From: Cephalotus follicularis
Taxonomy: Eukaryota; Streptophyta; Magnoliopsida; Oxalidales; Cephalotaceae
Direction: 5' to 3'
NCBI GenBank assembly: GCA_001972305.1
Contig: BDDD01001767.1
Span: forward strand, 62,001-126,000
Length of the DNA: 64,000 nt
The notes under the pieces were generated by a model. The model was not told where the DNA came from, ran no database searches, and saw only the letters and a list, made by a program, of their open reading frames with translations. This document shows, piece after piece, positions 11,596 through 22,739 of the stretch. Numbering within the stretch: the stretch's first letter is position 1; every line of letters begins with the position of its first letter. A program made the position numbers and the translations under genes.

Positions 11596-13622
11596 TGTAA
11601 TGATCGGAAATTTTGAATGATAATGTTAAGGAATATGTTCTTTTACTTGGTATCTTGTTTGCATCATGTGATATGTTGAAAGAGTTGTTTACAGGGGATA
11701 AAGTGTCAATGGTGTAGCTTAAGCGCCAGCGCTTAGCCTTAACCGTCTAAACGGGGGCTCCAAACATCGATAGGCCAAGACGAAGTCACCAAAGCGCCGA
11801 CAGTTTATCAAAGCGGCTACACTTTGAAGGTAAACTTCGACGCATAGACCTCTTCTAACGCCGGTTAAAAACAGGGAGGTTTTTCACTTGGACAAACTCC
11901 TCTAACCGACGACGCTTAGACTAAAGCGGCAGCGCTTGGAGACAAATGACGATGCTTGCATGTAAGCTTCGACTCTTTGAAGTCCAGCATTTCAAATCGA
12001 CTTGGACGAAACCCGTGAGCGGCGACGCTTGCAAGTGAAGCGTCGACGCTTTGGTCTACAGACCATTTGCCAAATCTGACTTTTTGTCTTTTAGTGAGTA
12101 ATTAGTATAAATTTTGGACAAGTGCAAGCCAGGGAGATAGGAGACTAGATATTTTATATTGGTATGCCAACTGTCACCATTTGCTTGGTGGATTTAAGCA
12201 CATGGGCAACTAAGATTGGTGACTCATGAGAGAGAGAGAGAAAAGCTTTCTCTCCAAGCAACTTAGCCTATATATGCATGGGTGTGACTTGAATTTTAGT
12301 TAGTTTAGCTGAGGAAGAAGTGTTTTCTGCTAAGAGTGAAGTGGAGAAATCAGCAAGAGAAAGGAAAAATGAAATCTAAACCAAAGTAAGGAAATTCAAT
12401 ACCCATTTTTACCAAAGTTCTTCTGCTATTTTCTGTGTTTTTTAACAGATTGTTTTATCCATATCTTGCTCAATTCTTGATGAAATTTCGAATGGTTTAA
12501 TGTTTTGGAAACTTTAAGATGTCTCCTTTAACTATTATGTTTTGTACCTCTTGAAATTCTATAGAATTCTTGATGAAAATCTCTATTTCAATTTACTGCT
12601 CCTATGTTGTTGATATATGAAACTAATGACTTTAAAAATTCATAGCAGATTCAATTCTCAACCATATTTTATGAACCTTAGCTTCCTGAATTCGTCAAGA
12701 TGTCAACTCTAACTTTGATGTTTTATGTTTTCTTTGAAAGTGATTAATTCTATATGAAATACCAGTTTTAGAAATGTTATGCAAAGCTGTTTTAGGAATG
12801 CATTTGAGTTAATTATTCAAATGAAGAGAAATGTTTGTGAATTATGAAAGAAATGTTATATGATGTTGTTTATGAATGTTTTGAGCTGATCACTCAAAGT
12901 ATTAAGAAATGTTTTATGAAATGAATTTATGAGAATAAACCACCCATGGATTGCGATCCAAGGGGAATGAATCCGAGATGGATTAATATTATGGAGCGAG
13001 ATGCTCACGGACATGCATGTGATGTAAGGATAATAATCGGGGAGTGCACAATGCCCCAGTGAAGCGAAGTGAAAGGGTTCATTAAGTTTTTATAACTTCT
13101 AAATGTTATGAAATTTTTTGGTTATGTGTTATGACCAGAAAATGGAATGTGATAAAGTATGTTTAATATGTTTTGAAAACCTTACTGGGCTATTTAAAGC
13201 TCATTCCTTGCAATGTTTTGTTTTCAAAATAAATGTTTTCAAGAAAGGATTGAACGAAGAATGCGAGCTTTAAGGGAGGCTCATAAGAAGATGTTTGACA
13301 ATAATACGTACTATGCAATAGTGTTTGCATAAATGAATTTTGGAATGTAATAGGATAATGATGTTTTCCGCTGTATAATTCATCATAAATGATGCTATGC
13401 AAATGTATATGAACATTATGGTTTATGAGATCCTGTGATAAGATGATGATCCTTGAAGTTGAAATTAAAGTTATAGTATATGTTGAAATGTATGAGAATT
13501 TAATTATTTATGTTAGCATTAGATAAGAGTGCTAAAAGATGTGATGTTTCACCCCCACGTAACGCATCGACTCCTCGAGGCTCGCTTTGAGAATTTAGCG
13601 CACTCGGATCGGGGGCGTTACA
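11596..13622 (+). repeat. Element A 3' LTR (2,027 bp)
   Basis: Colinear with the 5' LTR and ends GGGGGCGTTACA. Its palindrome array (about 11700-12053) contains a perfect 14-base palindrome AAGCGTCGACGCTT at 12038-12051. Scattered substitutions against the 5' LTR indicate an old insertion; I have not computed a divergence. Confidence 0.92.
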
Positions 13623-13627
13623 TAATT

Positions 13628-13813
13628 GGTATGAGATATCAATATATATTGGAATAAAGAATTAATGGGAAAGGACAAGTCACCCCATTTGTAAGATATC
13701 CTATTAATAAAATGTGTGTTTCGGTATATTTTAGCTGTGCTAAATATTTCCAAATTAACTCTAAAAAGTAGTAAGTTTTTTATATAAATGTTTCATTGTA
13801 AATGTTTTATTAT
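13628..13813. other. Host DNA remnant between Elements A and B
   Basis: A/T-rich 186 bp with no ORF or recognisable element. With the insertions and their duplicated sites removed, it would join the sequence before 4418 to the sequence after 27256. It is therefore part of the former upstream region of the FRS gene. Confidence 0.7.
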
Positions 13814-13818
13814 ATATG

Positions 13819-14326
13819 TGATATGGAAAAAATTCTAACCGTAAATAGTGTCGTGTGTCCTCGGGAAGATGAACCATGTGTCCTCTAGAGCCAAATACAG
13901 GTGGTCGGGCGTTACAAGATTGAAAGAATAACGCGTCATAACGTTCATGCGTGAAATCAGGTGGAGAATCAAGGAAATTGCGACATACTTGGCATTTCCT
14001 TAGGGGAACACGAATCATCTCTGAAAGTCAAGTAAGGCAGTTATAACCAGCTCTATAAATACAAGAATCAAAGACATAGCATAGGTCTGCCATTTTTATA
14101 CACACAAAGAACCTTTGTATTGATTTTTCTTGCTTTTTCTGACTTAAGCATCGGAGGGTCCCCGGGAGTAAACCCTCATGGACCTATGATTCGTTTGCTC
14201 TCTTTGTGCAGGAAAGGCAATCAAACACCAACCTAATCACCATTCTCGGGGCATCAACAGCGTTTCCTCTACAAATCAAAGCCCTACACGAGGGGTACTG
14301 TTAAGGAAGTGATTTTTGTATCAACA
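13819..14326 (+). repeat. Element B 5' LTR (508 bp)
   Basis: Begins TGATATGGAAAAAATTC and ends TGTATCAACA. Matches 26755-27256 along its length. A promoter-like CTCTATAAATACAAG lies at 14051-14065. The 3' copy lacks a few bases near the end. Confidence 0.92.
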
Positions 14327-14328
14327 GT

Positions 14329-14346
14329 TGGCGCCGTCTGTGGGAA
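14329..14346 (+). other. PBS of Element B
   Basis: TGGCGCCGTCTGTGGGAA follows the LTR after two bases. This PBS sequence is common in plant Tat-type elements. The exact tRNA was not assigned. Confidence 0.8.
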
Positions 14347-14380
14347 ACGCTTCGAAAAGTTTTCAGACCAAGACTGAATC

Positions 14381-15830
14381 ATGCCTCCGAGAAGAAACAA
14401 CAAATACAACTCCGCGGTCGATGGCAGCCAGGACGCTGCCAGAAATCAACCTCCTGCCACTGGCCAGGTTGTCGCCACCGAGCAAGCTCCTATTACAGGG
14501 GAGCAACTCAACCAGCTGCTCTAAGAGGTGGGGCGCCTCACCAACCTGTTGGCAACCAACCTTGCCAACCAAAATCAGGTCGGACCAGCCCAACCAATCA
14601 TCCGAGAACAATCTAGCCCGAGCAGGCCAGCTGTGGAGGTACAAAGGCCCCAAGGGGAAAGGCGAAACCCACCAAAGAGGACATGCACCCCCCAAGGCGG
14701 TCAGGGGTTGATACACCCCTGAGGAGGAGACCAGAGATTAATACATCTCTGCAGGCAGAGTCTTCAATTGCTAGGGATCTCAGTAAAAAATCCTTGGCCC
14801 CAGCATCCCGAGCGTCCTGAGCAGGAACCAATGGAAGTGGATCGCCCGATAGATGCCGAGGAGACCCGAACACGGTCCCACGCTTCGCATAGGACTGACA
14901 CAGTGCGTGGGAGTAGGTTATCCCATTCAGCACATTGGCGAGGCAGTCACAAGTTTCTAGCAAGACTAGGAACATTGAGGATGTGGAGCAAGCTATGAAC
15001 AGTAGGCTTGCCGAGATGGAGAGAAGGCTCCAAGGAGCCGAGCAGTCAAAGGGGTACCTGTCTGAGGTACGTAATATTAGCTTCACTCCTTTCAAATCCG
15101 AGATAATGAAAGAGAGTATCCCTAGGGGATTCCGGTTCCCGAGTCTCGAGGAGTATGATGGGTCCACAGACCCCATCCAGCACGTGCGCTACTACACCCA
15201 GGTCATGTTAGTGCACCAGGCCTCGGATGCGATCCTTTGCCGAGGATTCCCGACAACATTGACTGGAGCAGCCCAGTCATGGTATTCCACCCTACCAGTG
15301 AGTTCGGTGTCGAATTTCGATCAGTTTACAGAACAGTTCGTTATCAAGTTCCTCAACAACACCACACAGAGGAGAAATTCAAGTCATCTGATCAATGTGG
15401 TACAGGGGAAGGATGAGTCCCTGAGAGACTACCTCACCAAGTTCAACAAGGAGTCTCTAACAGTGAAAGACCTGGAGCCATCCTTCGCCCTGGCATCTCT
15501 GAATAGTGGGTTGAAGGACAACTCCCCCTTCACTTTCTCACTCATGAAGAAGCCTGCGGTGGACATGGCAGACCTGCTGAGGAGAGCAGAGAAATATGTC
15601 AATGCCGAGGAGGCGATGGCCACTAGGAAACAAAAACTTCCTGGTCGGGCCATCAGGTGGAGAAAGGGGAGCACTCACGAAGTGCTTCCGGGAAGAAAGA
15701 GAATAGGAATGAGAGGTCAGAGCTGCCCAAGGATGACCTCAGACACAAGCTCTCCAAGAGAGACGAGTCACCAAGGGGAGGGACGCCAATCCCGACCTAC
15801 AATAACTTCGCCCCTCTCCTGGAGACATGC
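14381..15830 (+). pseudogene. Element B gag, first part (split by insertion)
   Basis: Starts MPPRRNNKYNSAVDGSQDA at 14381. TAA at about 14525 and TGA at about 14720 interrupt a linker (EQEPMEVDRPIDAEE). After a frameshift near 14930 the capsid core reads FRFPSLEEYDGSTDPIQHV, GAAQSWYSTLP and DQFTEQFVIKF, typical of the Retrotrans_gag domain. It continues through KYVNAEEAMA to NNFAPLLET at the insertion point. The remainder resumes at 18550. Confidence 0.8.
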
Positions 15831-16032
15831 TGATAAGCAAAAAAATGTGTTAGTTTTGATGATATAATTGTGAAATTTTATGCGTTGAATAGATTGCTTT
15901 GGTTGTGTTTAATTGATTTTCAGGATAAAGAGCAAGAAAATCAAAACGCATAAATACTACCCAAATTGGTGCAAATTGAAGTGAAAATGATTAAAGCTTG
16001 AAGGCTTGAAGATTTCTATAGAAAACAAAGAT

Positions 16033-16390
16033 TCACGTCGATGCTCAGATAAAAACATCGATGTTTTAACCAAAGACATCGACGTGGGTTCAAAAGACAT
16101 CGATGCCTTTAGTCCAAAAGTTACTGGTCGATTTTTTACAAAGACATCGATCCAATTATGTGAAGACATCGATACCCGACCAGAAGACATCGATGTTGTT
16201 ATTATGACATCGACGTGTTTTTCATATCATTGAAGATGGGATCGACGCAGTCTATATGACATCGAGCTCAACTACAAGTCCAGAAAAGACATCGATGTCT
16301 ATAGCAAAAGCGTCGATGTTCAAATGTAATATTCCCAGGTCATTTATCGTTAAAGACGTCGACACCTTTCTGAAAAACGTCAACGCCCAC
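16033..16390. repeat. GACATCGATGTC palindrome array
   Basis: About ten copies of a GACATCGATG-type unit. One copy, AGACATCGATGTCT (16287-16300), is a perfect 14-base palindrome. It lies in the first third of the solo-LTR-like insertion. Confidence 0.75.
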
Positions 16391-17088
16391 GATGCAGCAG
16401 GCAACGAATTTGGAAAGTTTTCACAATTTAATTTAGATTGTATTGGGTTAGAATTTATTTCAGTTTTTGTTGGAGATTGAGAAATAAAAAGAGAACAACA
16501 ACAAGGGTTTGAGAGACACAATTAGAAACACAATTAAGACATGTTTTTGAGAAAAACGGCTGACCAAGGAAGAAGAGCAAAGCTGCTGGTTTTAATGAAT
16601 AGTTCTTTGAAGAACCCATGTATTTTATATATCTTAGTTCTGGTATTCAAATTAAATTGCATGTGAGACAACCTTTTCTTGGAACATTTATGATAGGGAA
16701 TTTTAATGATATAAAATCGGTTTTAATGTTTTAGTGTTAGTAGCTCTAATTCATTTATATCATGCAATGCTTTTTATGTTATTGAACCAATGACATCCTT
16801 TAATCAATTAACCTTTTGAGAGTATCAAGGTGTGACAGGATAGGATGTACCTAGGCGAAACCACTATGATATTAAACTAGAATGTGTGCCATGAATTTGA
16901 GTATATATATGCATGCGGGGATTCTCACATCTACAGGATTGCTTTCTCATATCACTTTTCTTATTTATTTATTTTGTTGGTTTACATTAATTATTTGCTC
17001 TAAATTGTTTAGTTTTTCATTAAAGTAGTTAGTCCAAATCAATTCTCTCTTTGACATTTACTTCATTTGCATTGTTAGCTTAGGTCAA

Positions 17089-18415
17089 ATTGATAGGTCC
17101 ACAAAGCAACCAAGAGGCGGGGGGGAAGGGGGGGGTGAATTACTTATACGGAAAAAATAACCAACTTTTTCAACTTGTCACCTTTTTTAAAACTTGTCCA
17201 ATGATAATGTAAACAAGCAAACAAAAACAGATAAATCAAATATAATCAATAAACAAAATTGCAATAAGATAAAGAGTAAGGGAAGAGATGACAAACAAAG
17301 TTATAGTGGTTTGGCCCAATAATGCCTACGTCTACTCTCCCAAGCCGCAACTTGAGGTTCCACTAGAATGTAATCCCACCGATTACAAACAGTAACTCTA
17401 GATTTTAACAAGTTCAATCCAAACTTGGACTTTTGCAAGTTCAATCCCAACTCGGATTTTAAAGCTAAATCCTAACTTTGAGTAAGGTACTAATGACCTT
17501 GGGTTACATATGAGATTTCTGAATGTTTTTGAAGTGTTTAAGACCTCTCAAAAGGTTGAATAACATATAACACTAAAGCTCAGAAACTCAAAAAAGAAGA
17601 ACTCAATAAATTTCAACTTTTCTTGCTCTTTGTATTGATTGGATATTGCTTGCTTTGGCTTGAGTTATTTTCTTCTTGGATTGAGCCTCTATTTATAGTG
17701 TTCAGAGGCTTGTTACTGTTGCTAGAGTCCAAGAATCGTCAGAGAGCCGTTTGAATCAAGTATGGAAAGGATCACACCATTTCAGCACCTTCATTCTTTG
17801 CAGATTTCATGTCTGGCTGTCATTGGCATTGACGTGTATGCATGGCGTTGACGCCTATCCTCTTATGCGTTGACTCCTGTAGCTTTCTGCTTTGATATTC
17901 CTAGCTCTTTTTCAGCTTTAGCTCTATTTGCGTTGACGCGCATCCAAGGCGTTGATGTACATAGTCAAGGTGTTAACTCCATTATTCCTTTGCGTTGATG
18001 TCCAAACTCTCTGTCCGAAATGTGCACCATTTGCGTTGACGTCTTGATATGGCGTTGACGTCCATAGTCAAGGTGTTGACTCCACTTGATTTCTGCGTTG
18101 ACGCTCAAGTCTTTAACGTTGACATCTCGATATAGGAGTTGATGTAAATTATAATTTCCCAGAACATTGACGCGGGTATAGACGATGTTGACAAGAATCA
18201 TCTTGTCAAGCTCAGAACATGTATCCATTCTCAGAACGTTGACGTGTAGAATATAGTCGTTGACGCCAAAAATACTGATATGAAAGTTTTGGCTTTCTTG
18301 CAACACAAGTTAACTTTAGATAACTTAGATAAACTATTCCTTCACATCAAACACACATGTCAGGTGTTTTGTAATCATCAAAACAAAGGATAAACAAGGA
18401 TTGTAGCATATAAAT
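17089..18415. mobile_element. Nested insertion (probable LTR) within the 15831-18549 insert
   Basis: GTCAA at 17084-17088 and again at 18416-18420 bracket 1.33 kb that separates otherwise continuous sequence. Inside, TGATAGGTCC (17091) and GATTGTAGCA (to 18408) could be minus-strand LTR ends (TGCTACAATC...GGACCTATCA). In that case a few bases at each edge are unexplained and the duplication is not clean. It contains a G-rich run (about 17115-17138) and a GCGTTGACG repeat array (17835-18270). No ORF of interest. Confidence 0.5.
17835..18270. repeat. GCGTTGACGC-type repeat array
   Basis: More than a dozen GCGTTGACG or close variants at irregular spacings of about 20-40 bp in the nested insertion. 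It is a half-decayed version of the GCGTCGACGC palindrome seen in other elements. Confidence 0.7.
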
Positions 18416-18549
18416 GTCAACAAAAATTAATCTAGTTTTCGTTATTTCCATTGCATGACCTCATAGCTCTTCGTGGGAACGATCCCTACTTTCCATTATA
18501 TTAATTGTTAGATTAGGGTAATTTTGATTTGGCTTAACGACACCCATCA

Positions 18550-19772
18550 CACGCACCAGGATACTTGTTGTAGAGAAGGACAAAGTCTCGATTCAATGGC
18601 CAGCACCATTGAGATCCGCGCCAGAGAAAAGGGACTCGGATAAATATTGCATGTACCATCGTGACCACGGGCACGATATAGAGGAGTGCAGGCATTTGAA
18701 TAATCATATTGAGGACCTGATTCGTAAATGTCATCTATGCAAGTATGTTGACAGGAATGCTCCTCAAGAAAGGAGGGAGCGCAGAGAGGAATCTCCGCAA
18801 CAACCCGAGGAGCAGCAGCCCAGAGGTGTCATCCACATCGTCTCTGGAGGGGTCGCATCTGGTAGCGACCATAATAGGTCTAGAAAGGCCTATGCAAGAC
18901 AAACCTTTGTCGTACAACAGTACCAGCATAGCAAAAGGTTAAAGACTGGTGGAGATGAGGAGGTGGTATCCTTCTCCGAGGTAAACTATGAGGGAGTACG
19001 TCTCGCTCGTGATGATCCAGTGGTGGTGACTCTTCAGGTGGAGCTATTCACTGTGAAAAGGATCCTCATTGATAGCGGGGGCTCGGTTGATATCCTGTAC
19101 AAGCATGCTTTTGACCAGCTAAGGATACCAGCCAACCAACTCAGGCCCATAAAGACTCCTCTCATGGGCTTTGTAGGAGAGATGGTCCATCCTCTGGGAT
19201 CCATCGACCTCTCAGTGGTAGCAAGAACGGCCCCACACAAGACTCAAGTGCAAATGACGTTCCTGATGGTTGATACACCAAGCCCTTATAATGCTATAGT
19301 CGGGCAGCCAGGTCTGAATTTGATGGAGATGATAGTGTCCACGAGACACTTATTGGTGAAGTTCCCAACAAGGTTTGGCGTGGGGGAAGTCCGAGGAGAT
19401 CAACAGGTGGCAAGGCAGTGCTACAAAACTGCCATAATGGATAAGGGGAAGGAAAAAGTACTTCCCATAGCAAATGTGGAGCACAGAGGGGAAGTGGAGC
19501 CTGAGCGTCCACAGCCTGTTGAAGATGTGGTACAAGTGCCCTTGGAAGAGGGCAATACAGAGAAAAATTTTCAAGTCGGCTCACAGCTTGGAGAGGTAGA
19601 GAAAGGGGAACTTATAATGTTCCTTGAAAATAATAAAGATGTGTTTGTCTGGTCGGCAGAGGAGGTCCCTAGGATCAGTCCAGAGGTGATGGTGCATAAG
19701 ATAAGCATGGATCCTCTGAGGCCTCCGACCAAGAAAAGAAGAGGAACTTCACTCCTGAGATGCAACAAGTAA
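18550..19772 (+). pseudogene. Element B gag C-terminus and protease
   Basis: After the insertion the frame gives RSAPEKRDSDKYCMYHRDHGHDIEEC (described here in part: the Cys/His cluster YCMYHRDHGH...EEC is the nucleocapsid knuckle). It continues to a retropepsin at about 19020-19350: VKRILIDSGGSVDILY, where the family usually has DSGSS, then LMGFVGEMVHPLGSI and YNAIVGQPGLN. The open frame lasts from 18609 to 19772 and ends shortly before the RT. The protease is probably impaired by Ser to Gly. Confidence 0.8.
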
Positions 19773-20700
19773 TAGTAGCAGAGGTGAGCAAGCTATTACA
19801 AGCAGGGTTCATCAGGGAAGTGCATTATTCTAACTGGCTGGTGAACCCGATCCTAGTCAAGAAAGCAAATGGCAAGTGGAGGATGTGCATTGATTTTACC
19901 GACCTCAACGAAGCTTGTCCCAAAAATCACTTCCCCCTCCCGAAGATTGATCAGTTGGTGGATGCAACCTCGGTTTACAGAATGTTAAGCTTCTTGGAAA
20001 CCTACTCAGGATATAATCAAATCCCCATGTATGGGCCCAACGAGTACAATACAGCTTTCATCACTGACCGAGGCATGTATTGCTACAAAGTCAAGCCCTT
20101 CGGGTTGAAGAACGCTGGGGCGACCTACCAACGACTGGTCAATAAATTTGTGAACCTCAGATCGGGAGGAATATGGAGGTTTATATTGACGGCATGCTCG
20201 TCAAGACGCCAGCAAGGAGCCCCCATATTAAAGACTTGGAGGAAACTTTTGAGGTACTGAGAAGATACAAAATGAAACTCAATCCTTCCAAGTGTACTTT
20301 CGGGGTCACTTTTGGTAAGTTCCTCGGGTTCATGGTCTCGAGAAAAAGAATAGAGGCCAACCCGGAGAAAATTTCAGCAATCCAGAGCATGAGGCCTCCT
20401 TAGACTATTAGGGACATACAGAAGTTGAATGACATAATAGCAACCCTGAGCAGATTTGTTTCAAAATCAGCAGAAAAATGTCTTCCTTTCTTCAAGATGC
20501 TAAGAGATCCCAAGGGATTTTCTTGGTCGGACGAATGTCAAGCAACTTTCTACAAGTTGAAGGAATATCTGGCTTCCCCTCCTCTTATATCAAAGGCGAA
20601 GGATGGGGAAGACTTGTATTTGTACCTTGCAGAAACATCAGGCGCAGTGAGTGCAGTGCTTGTCAAGGAAGAGGAAAGAGTTTAGAGGCCAGTATACTAT
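19760..20700 (+). pseudogene. Element B reverse transcriptase pseudogene
   Basis: Fingers and palm: EVHYSNWLVNPILVKK, WRMCIDFTDLNEACPK, YSGYNQIPMY and YKVKPFGLKNAGATYQRL. A frameshift near 20165 leads into VYIDGMLVKT (20179-20208), where the catalytic Y-x-D-D has become Y-I-D-G, a lesion that should abolish polymerisation. KCTFGVTFGKFLGFMVS follows. A TAG at about 20401 and another at 20683 interrupt the thumb and connection. Confidence 0.85.
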
Positions 20701-21494
20701 GTCAGCAAGGCCTTGAATGACGCAGAGGAGAGGTATCCAGAAGTAGAAAAATATGCTTATGCTCTGATCATAGCGGCTAGAAAATTGAGGCCTTACTTTC
20801 AAGCTCATACTATAAAAGTCTTGACCGACAAGCCACTAAGACAAGTTCTAGCAAAGCCAGACGTCTCAGGCAGATTGATCAAGTGGTCGGTCGAGTTGGG
20901 CGAGTATGACGTGAAGTTCGAAGCCAGACTAGCAATAAAATCGCAGGTCCTGGCCAATTTTGTAGGAGACCATACACTTACGGAGTGTATGAAAGAAGAC
21001 ACATCTGAAGATGAGAAGGGGTTATGGAAGTTATCTGTGGATGGCTCATCCTGCATCACTGGCAGTGGAGCAGGATTGGTGTTAACTAGTCTAGATGGGT
21101 GGACCTTGGGGTATGCTCTGAGATTCGGATTCAAAGCCACAAACAATGAAGCCGAGTGGGAAGCCCTGATCACCGGGCTGACAATTGCAAAGCACTTAGA
21201 GGTTCAAAAAATAAAATCATCTAGTGATTCTCAGCTGGTAGTTGGTCTGGTGAGCAGAGAGTATGAAGCCAGTGAAGATTCCATGGATAAATACTTATCA
21301 CACGTTCAAAGTTTGAAGTCGGCTTTCCAATTGTTCAGAGTCTTGAAAGTGCCCAGAGTAGAAAACGGCCGAGCAGACCAGTTGTCTAAACTAGCCACAA
21401 CGGAGGTATTAGAGAGAAATCAAACCGTGCTAGTAGACTATCTGGATAAGCCCACCATTGTAGAGGTGGATGTGATGGACATAGATGTACCATA
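20690..21494 (+). pseudogene. Element B tandem RNase H (classical remnant + archaeal-type aRNH)
   Basis: First RNase H end: RYPEVEKYAYALIIAARKL, HTIKVLTDKPLRQVL and SGRLIKWSVELGEYD. The second, archaeal-type RNase H (about 21020-21400) reads LSVDGSSCITGSGAGLVL, TNNEAEWEALITGL, SDSQLVVGLVSREYEA and VENGRADQLSKLA. The D...E...D catalytic set appears present. Two successive RNase H domains are diagnostic of the Tat lineage. TAG at about 21493 closes the frame. Confidence 0.85.
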
Positions 21495-21543
21495 GGAGCC
21501 AAACTGGATGACTCCATTTATCAGCTAGCTAAGGGATGGAATT

Positions 21544-22733
21544 TTGCCAGAGAACCCCGCGAAGGCGAGAAAATTGGTGTATAGATCAAACAGATACCAA
21601 TTCAGAGAAGGGATCCTCTACAAAAGGTTTTTCTCTTTCCCTTGGCTAAGATGTTTGATTCGCATAGATATCGATTATGTTTTAAGGGAAGCCATGAGGG
21701 AGTATGTGGCAATCATGCGAGGGACAAAACCTTATCCAAAAAATTGTTGAGGCAGGGCTATTTATGACCCACCATGCACCAGGATGCCATTGATTTTGTA
21801 AAGATGTGTGATAAGTGTCAGAGGAACGCTAACATAAGTAGAAGACCTTCAGAACCTTTGACATTTATCACAGCCCCTTGGCCCTTTGAACAGTGAGGAA
21901 TGGACTTCATCGGACCACTTCCAGTAGCAACAGGGTAGAGGGAGTACTTGATTGTTGTAATGGATTACTTCACCAAATGGGTAGAAGCCGAGACCCTGAC
22001 CACAATTACGAAGAAGAACACGAAAAGTTTTGTATGGAAGTAAATCATCTGTAGATTCAGAGTCCCGAGGATAATAGTATCAAATAGCGGGAAACAGTTT
22101 GATAGCCAAGCATTCCGTGATTTTTGCAAAGAATGGAGAATTGAGCACATGCTTGCTTCAGTAGCCTACCCCCAGAGCAATGGACAAGCTGAGGTGATTA
22201 ACAGAGAGATCATCTCGGGATTAAAAAATCTCCTCGAAGATAGCAAGGGTAGATGGACGGAGGAGCTACCAAGTGTGCTATGGGCATATAGAACCACTCC
22301 TCGGACCACAACTGGTGAGTCCCCATACAGCCTTTGTTTTGGAACAGAAGCTATGATACCGGTGAAAATTGGAGTACAATCACCAAGAGTTGTACACTTC
22401 AGTGAGCAGAATAATGAAGAATGATTGAGGAACCTCCTCGACTTAGTGGAAGAGCTCAGAGATAAGGCAGCCATCAAAGTTGCGACCTACCAAAAGAGGG
22501 TGAGCCTTTATTACAACAGAATGGTACATCCCCAACCATTAAAGGAAGGAGACCTAGTCCTACGCAATGCGACTATCGCTGATCCAACCAGTACCAGAGG
22601 AAAATTAGCCCCTAACTGGGAAGGTCCCTACAAGGTAAAGAGAGTACTTCGACCTGGAACATTCAAACTCGAAACTCTGGGGGGTAGGGAGATTCCCAAA
22701 GCTTGGAATACCAAGCATCTGATGAAATACTAG
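21544..22733 (+). pseudogene. Element B integrase pseudogene
   Basis: Zinc-finger region near 21750-21830 (ending KMCDKCQRNA), catalytic core with MDFIGPLPVATG, VMDYFTKWVEAE, then VSNSGKQFDSQAF. The last is normally S-D-N-G, so the second catalytic Asp is lost (about 22080-22090). QSNGQAEVINREI retains the Glu. The C-terminus is open: RTTTGESPYSLCFGTEA, LRNATIADPTSTRGKLAPNW, GPYKVKRVLRPGTFKL. There are several stops (about 21747, 21896, 22042 and 22423). No chromodomain, as expected for Tat. Confidence 0.83.
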
Positions 22734-22739
22734 CAGTGA

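Larger units (their letters stand above)
4418..13622 (+). mobile_element. Element A: complete Ty3/gypsy chromovirus (Tekay/Del-like), decayed coding
   Basis: A 9,205-bp element bounded by LTRs 4418-6459 and 11596-13622 (both TGTAATGA...TTACA) with perfect TAATT duplications. Order: 5' LTR, weak PBS, coiled-coil ORF, gag with two zinc knuckles, protease, RT, RNase H, integrase, chromodomain-like end, PPT, 3' LTR. The integrase-last order and chromodomain place it in the chromoviruses. I judge the Tekay/Del affinity from the gag-pol motifs without an alignment. About nine in-frame stops and two frameshifts make it non-autonomous now. Confidence 0.93.
15831..18549. mobile_element. LTR-type insertion inside Element B gag, itself carrying a nested insertion
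   Basis: The insert runs from TGATAAGCAAAAAAATG to ...AACGACACCCATCA, so it has TG...CA ends. It is flanked by CATGC (15826-15830) and CACGC (18550-18554), a 5-bp duplication with one change. Removing it restores a continuous gag reading (FAPLLET joined to RTRILVVEKD). Without the nested piece it is about 1.4 kb with no coding capacity, so a solo LTR is most likely. The family is unassigned. Confidence 0.7.

Noticed and set aside
14363-15176. Minus-strand open frames opposite Element B gag (up to 187 codons)
   Set aside because: They are shadows of the GC-rich gag coding strand with no motif of their own.
17115-17138. G-rich run as a possible G-quadruplex regulatory site
   Set aside because: A single run pair inside an insertion of unknown family, with no context to support a function.
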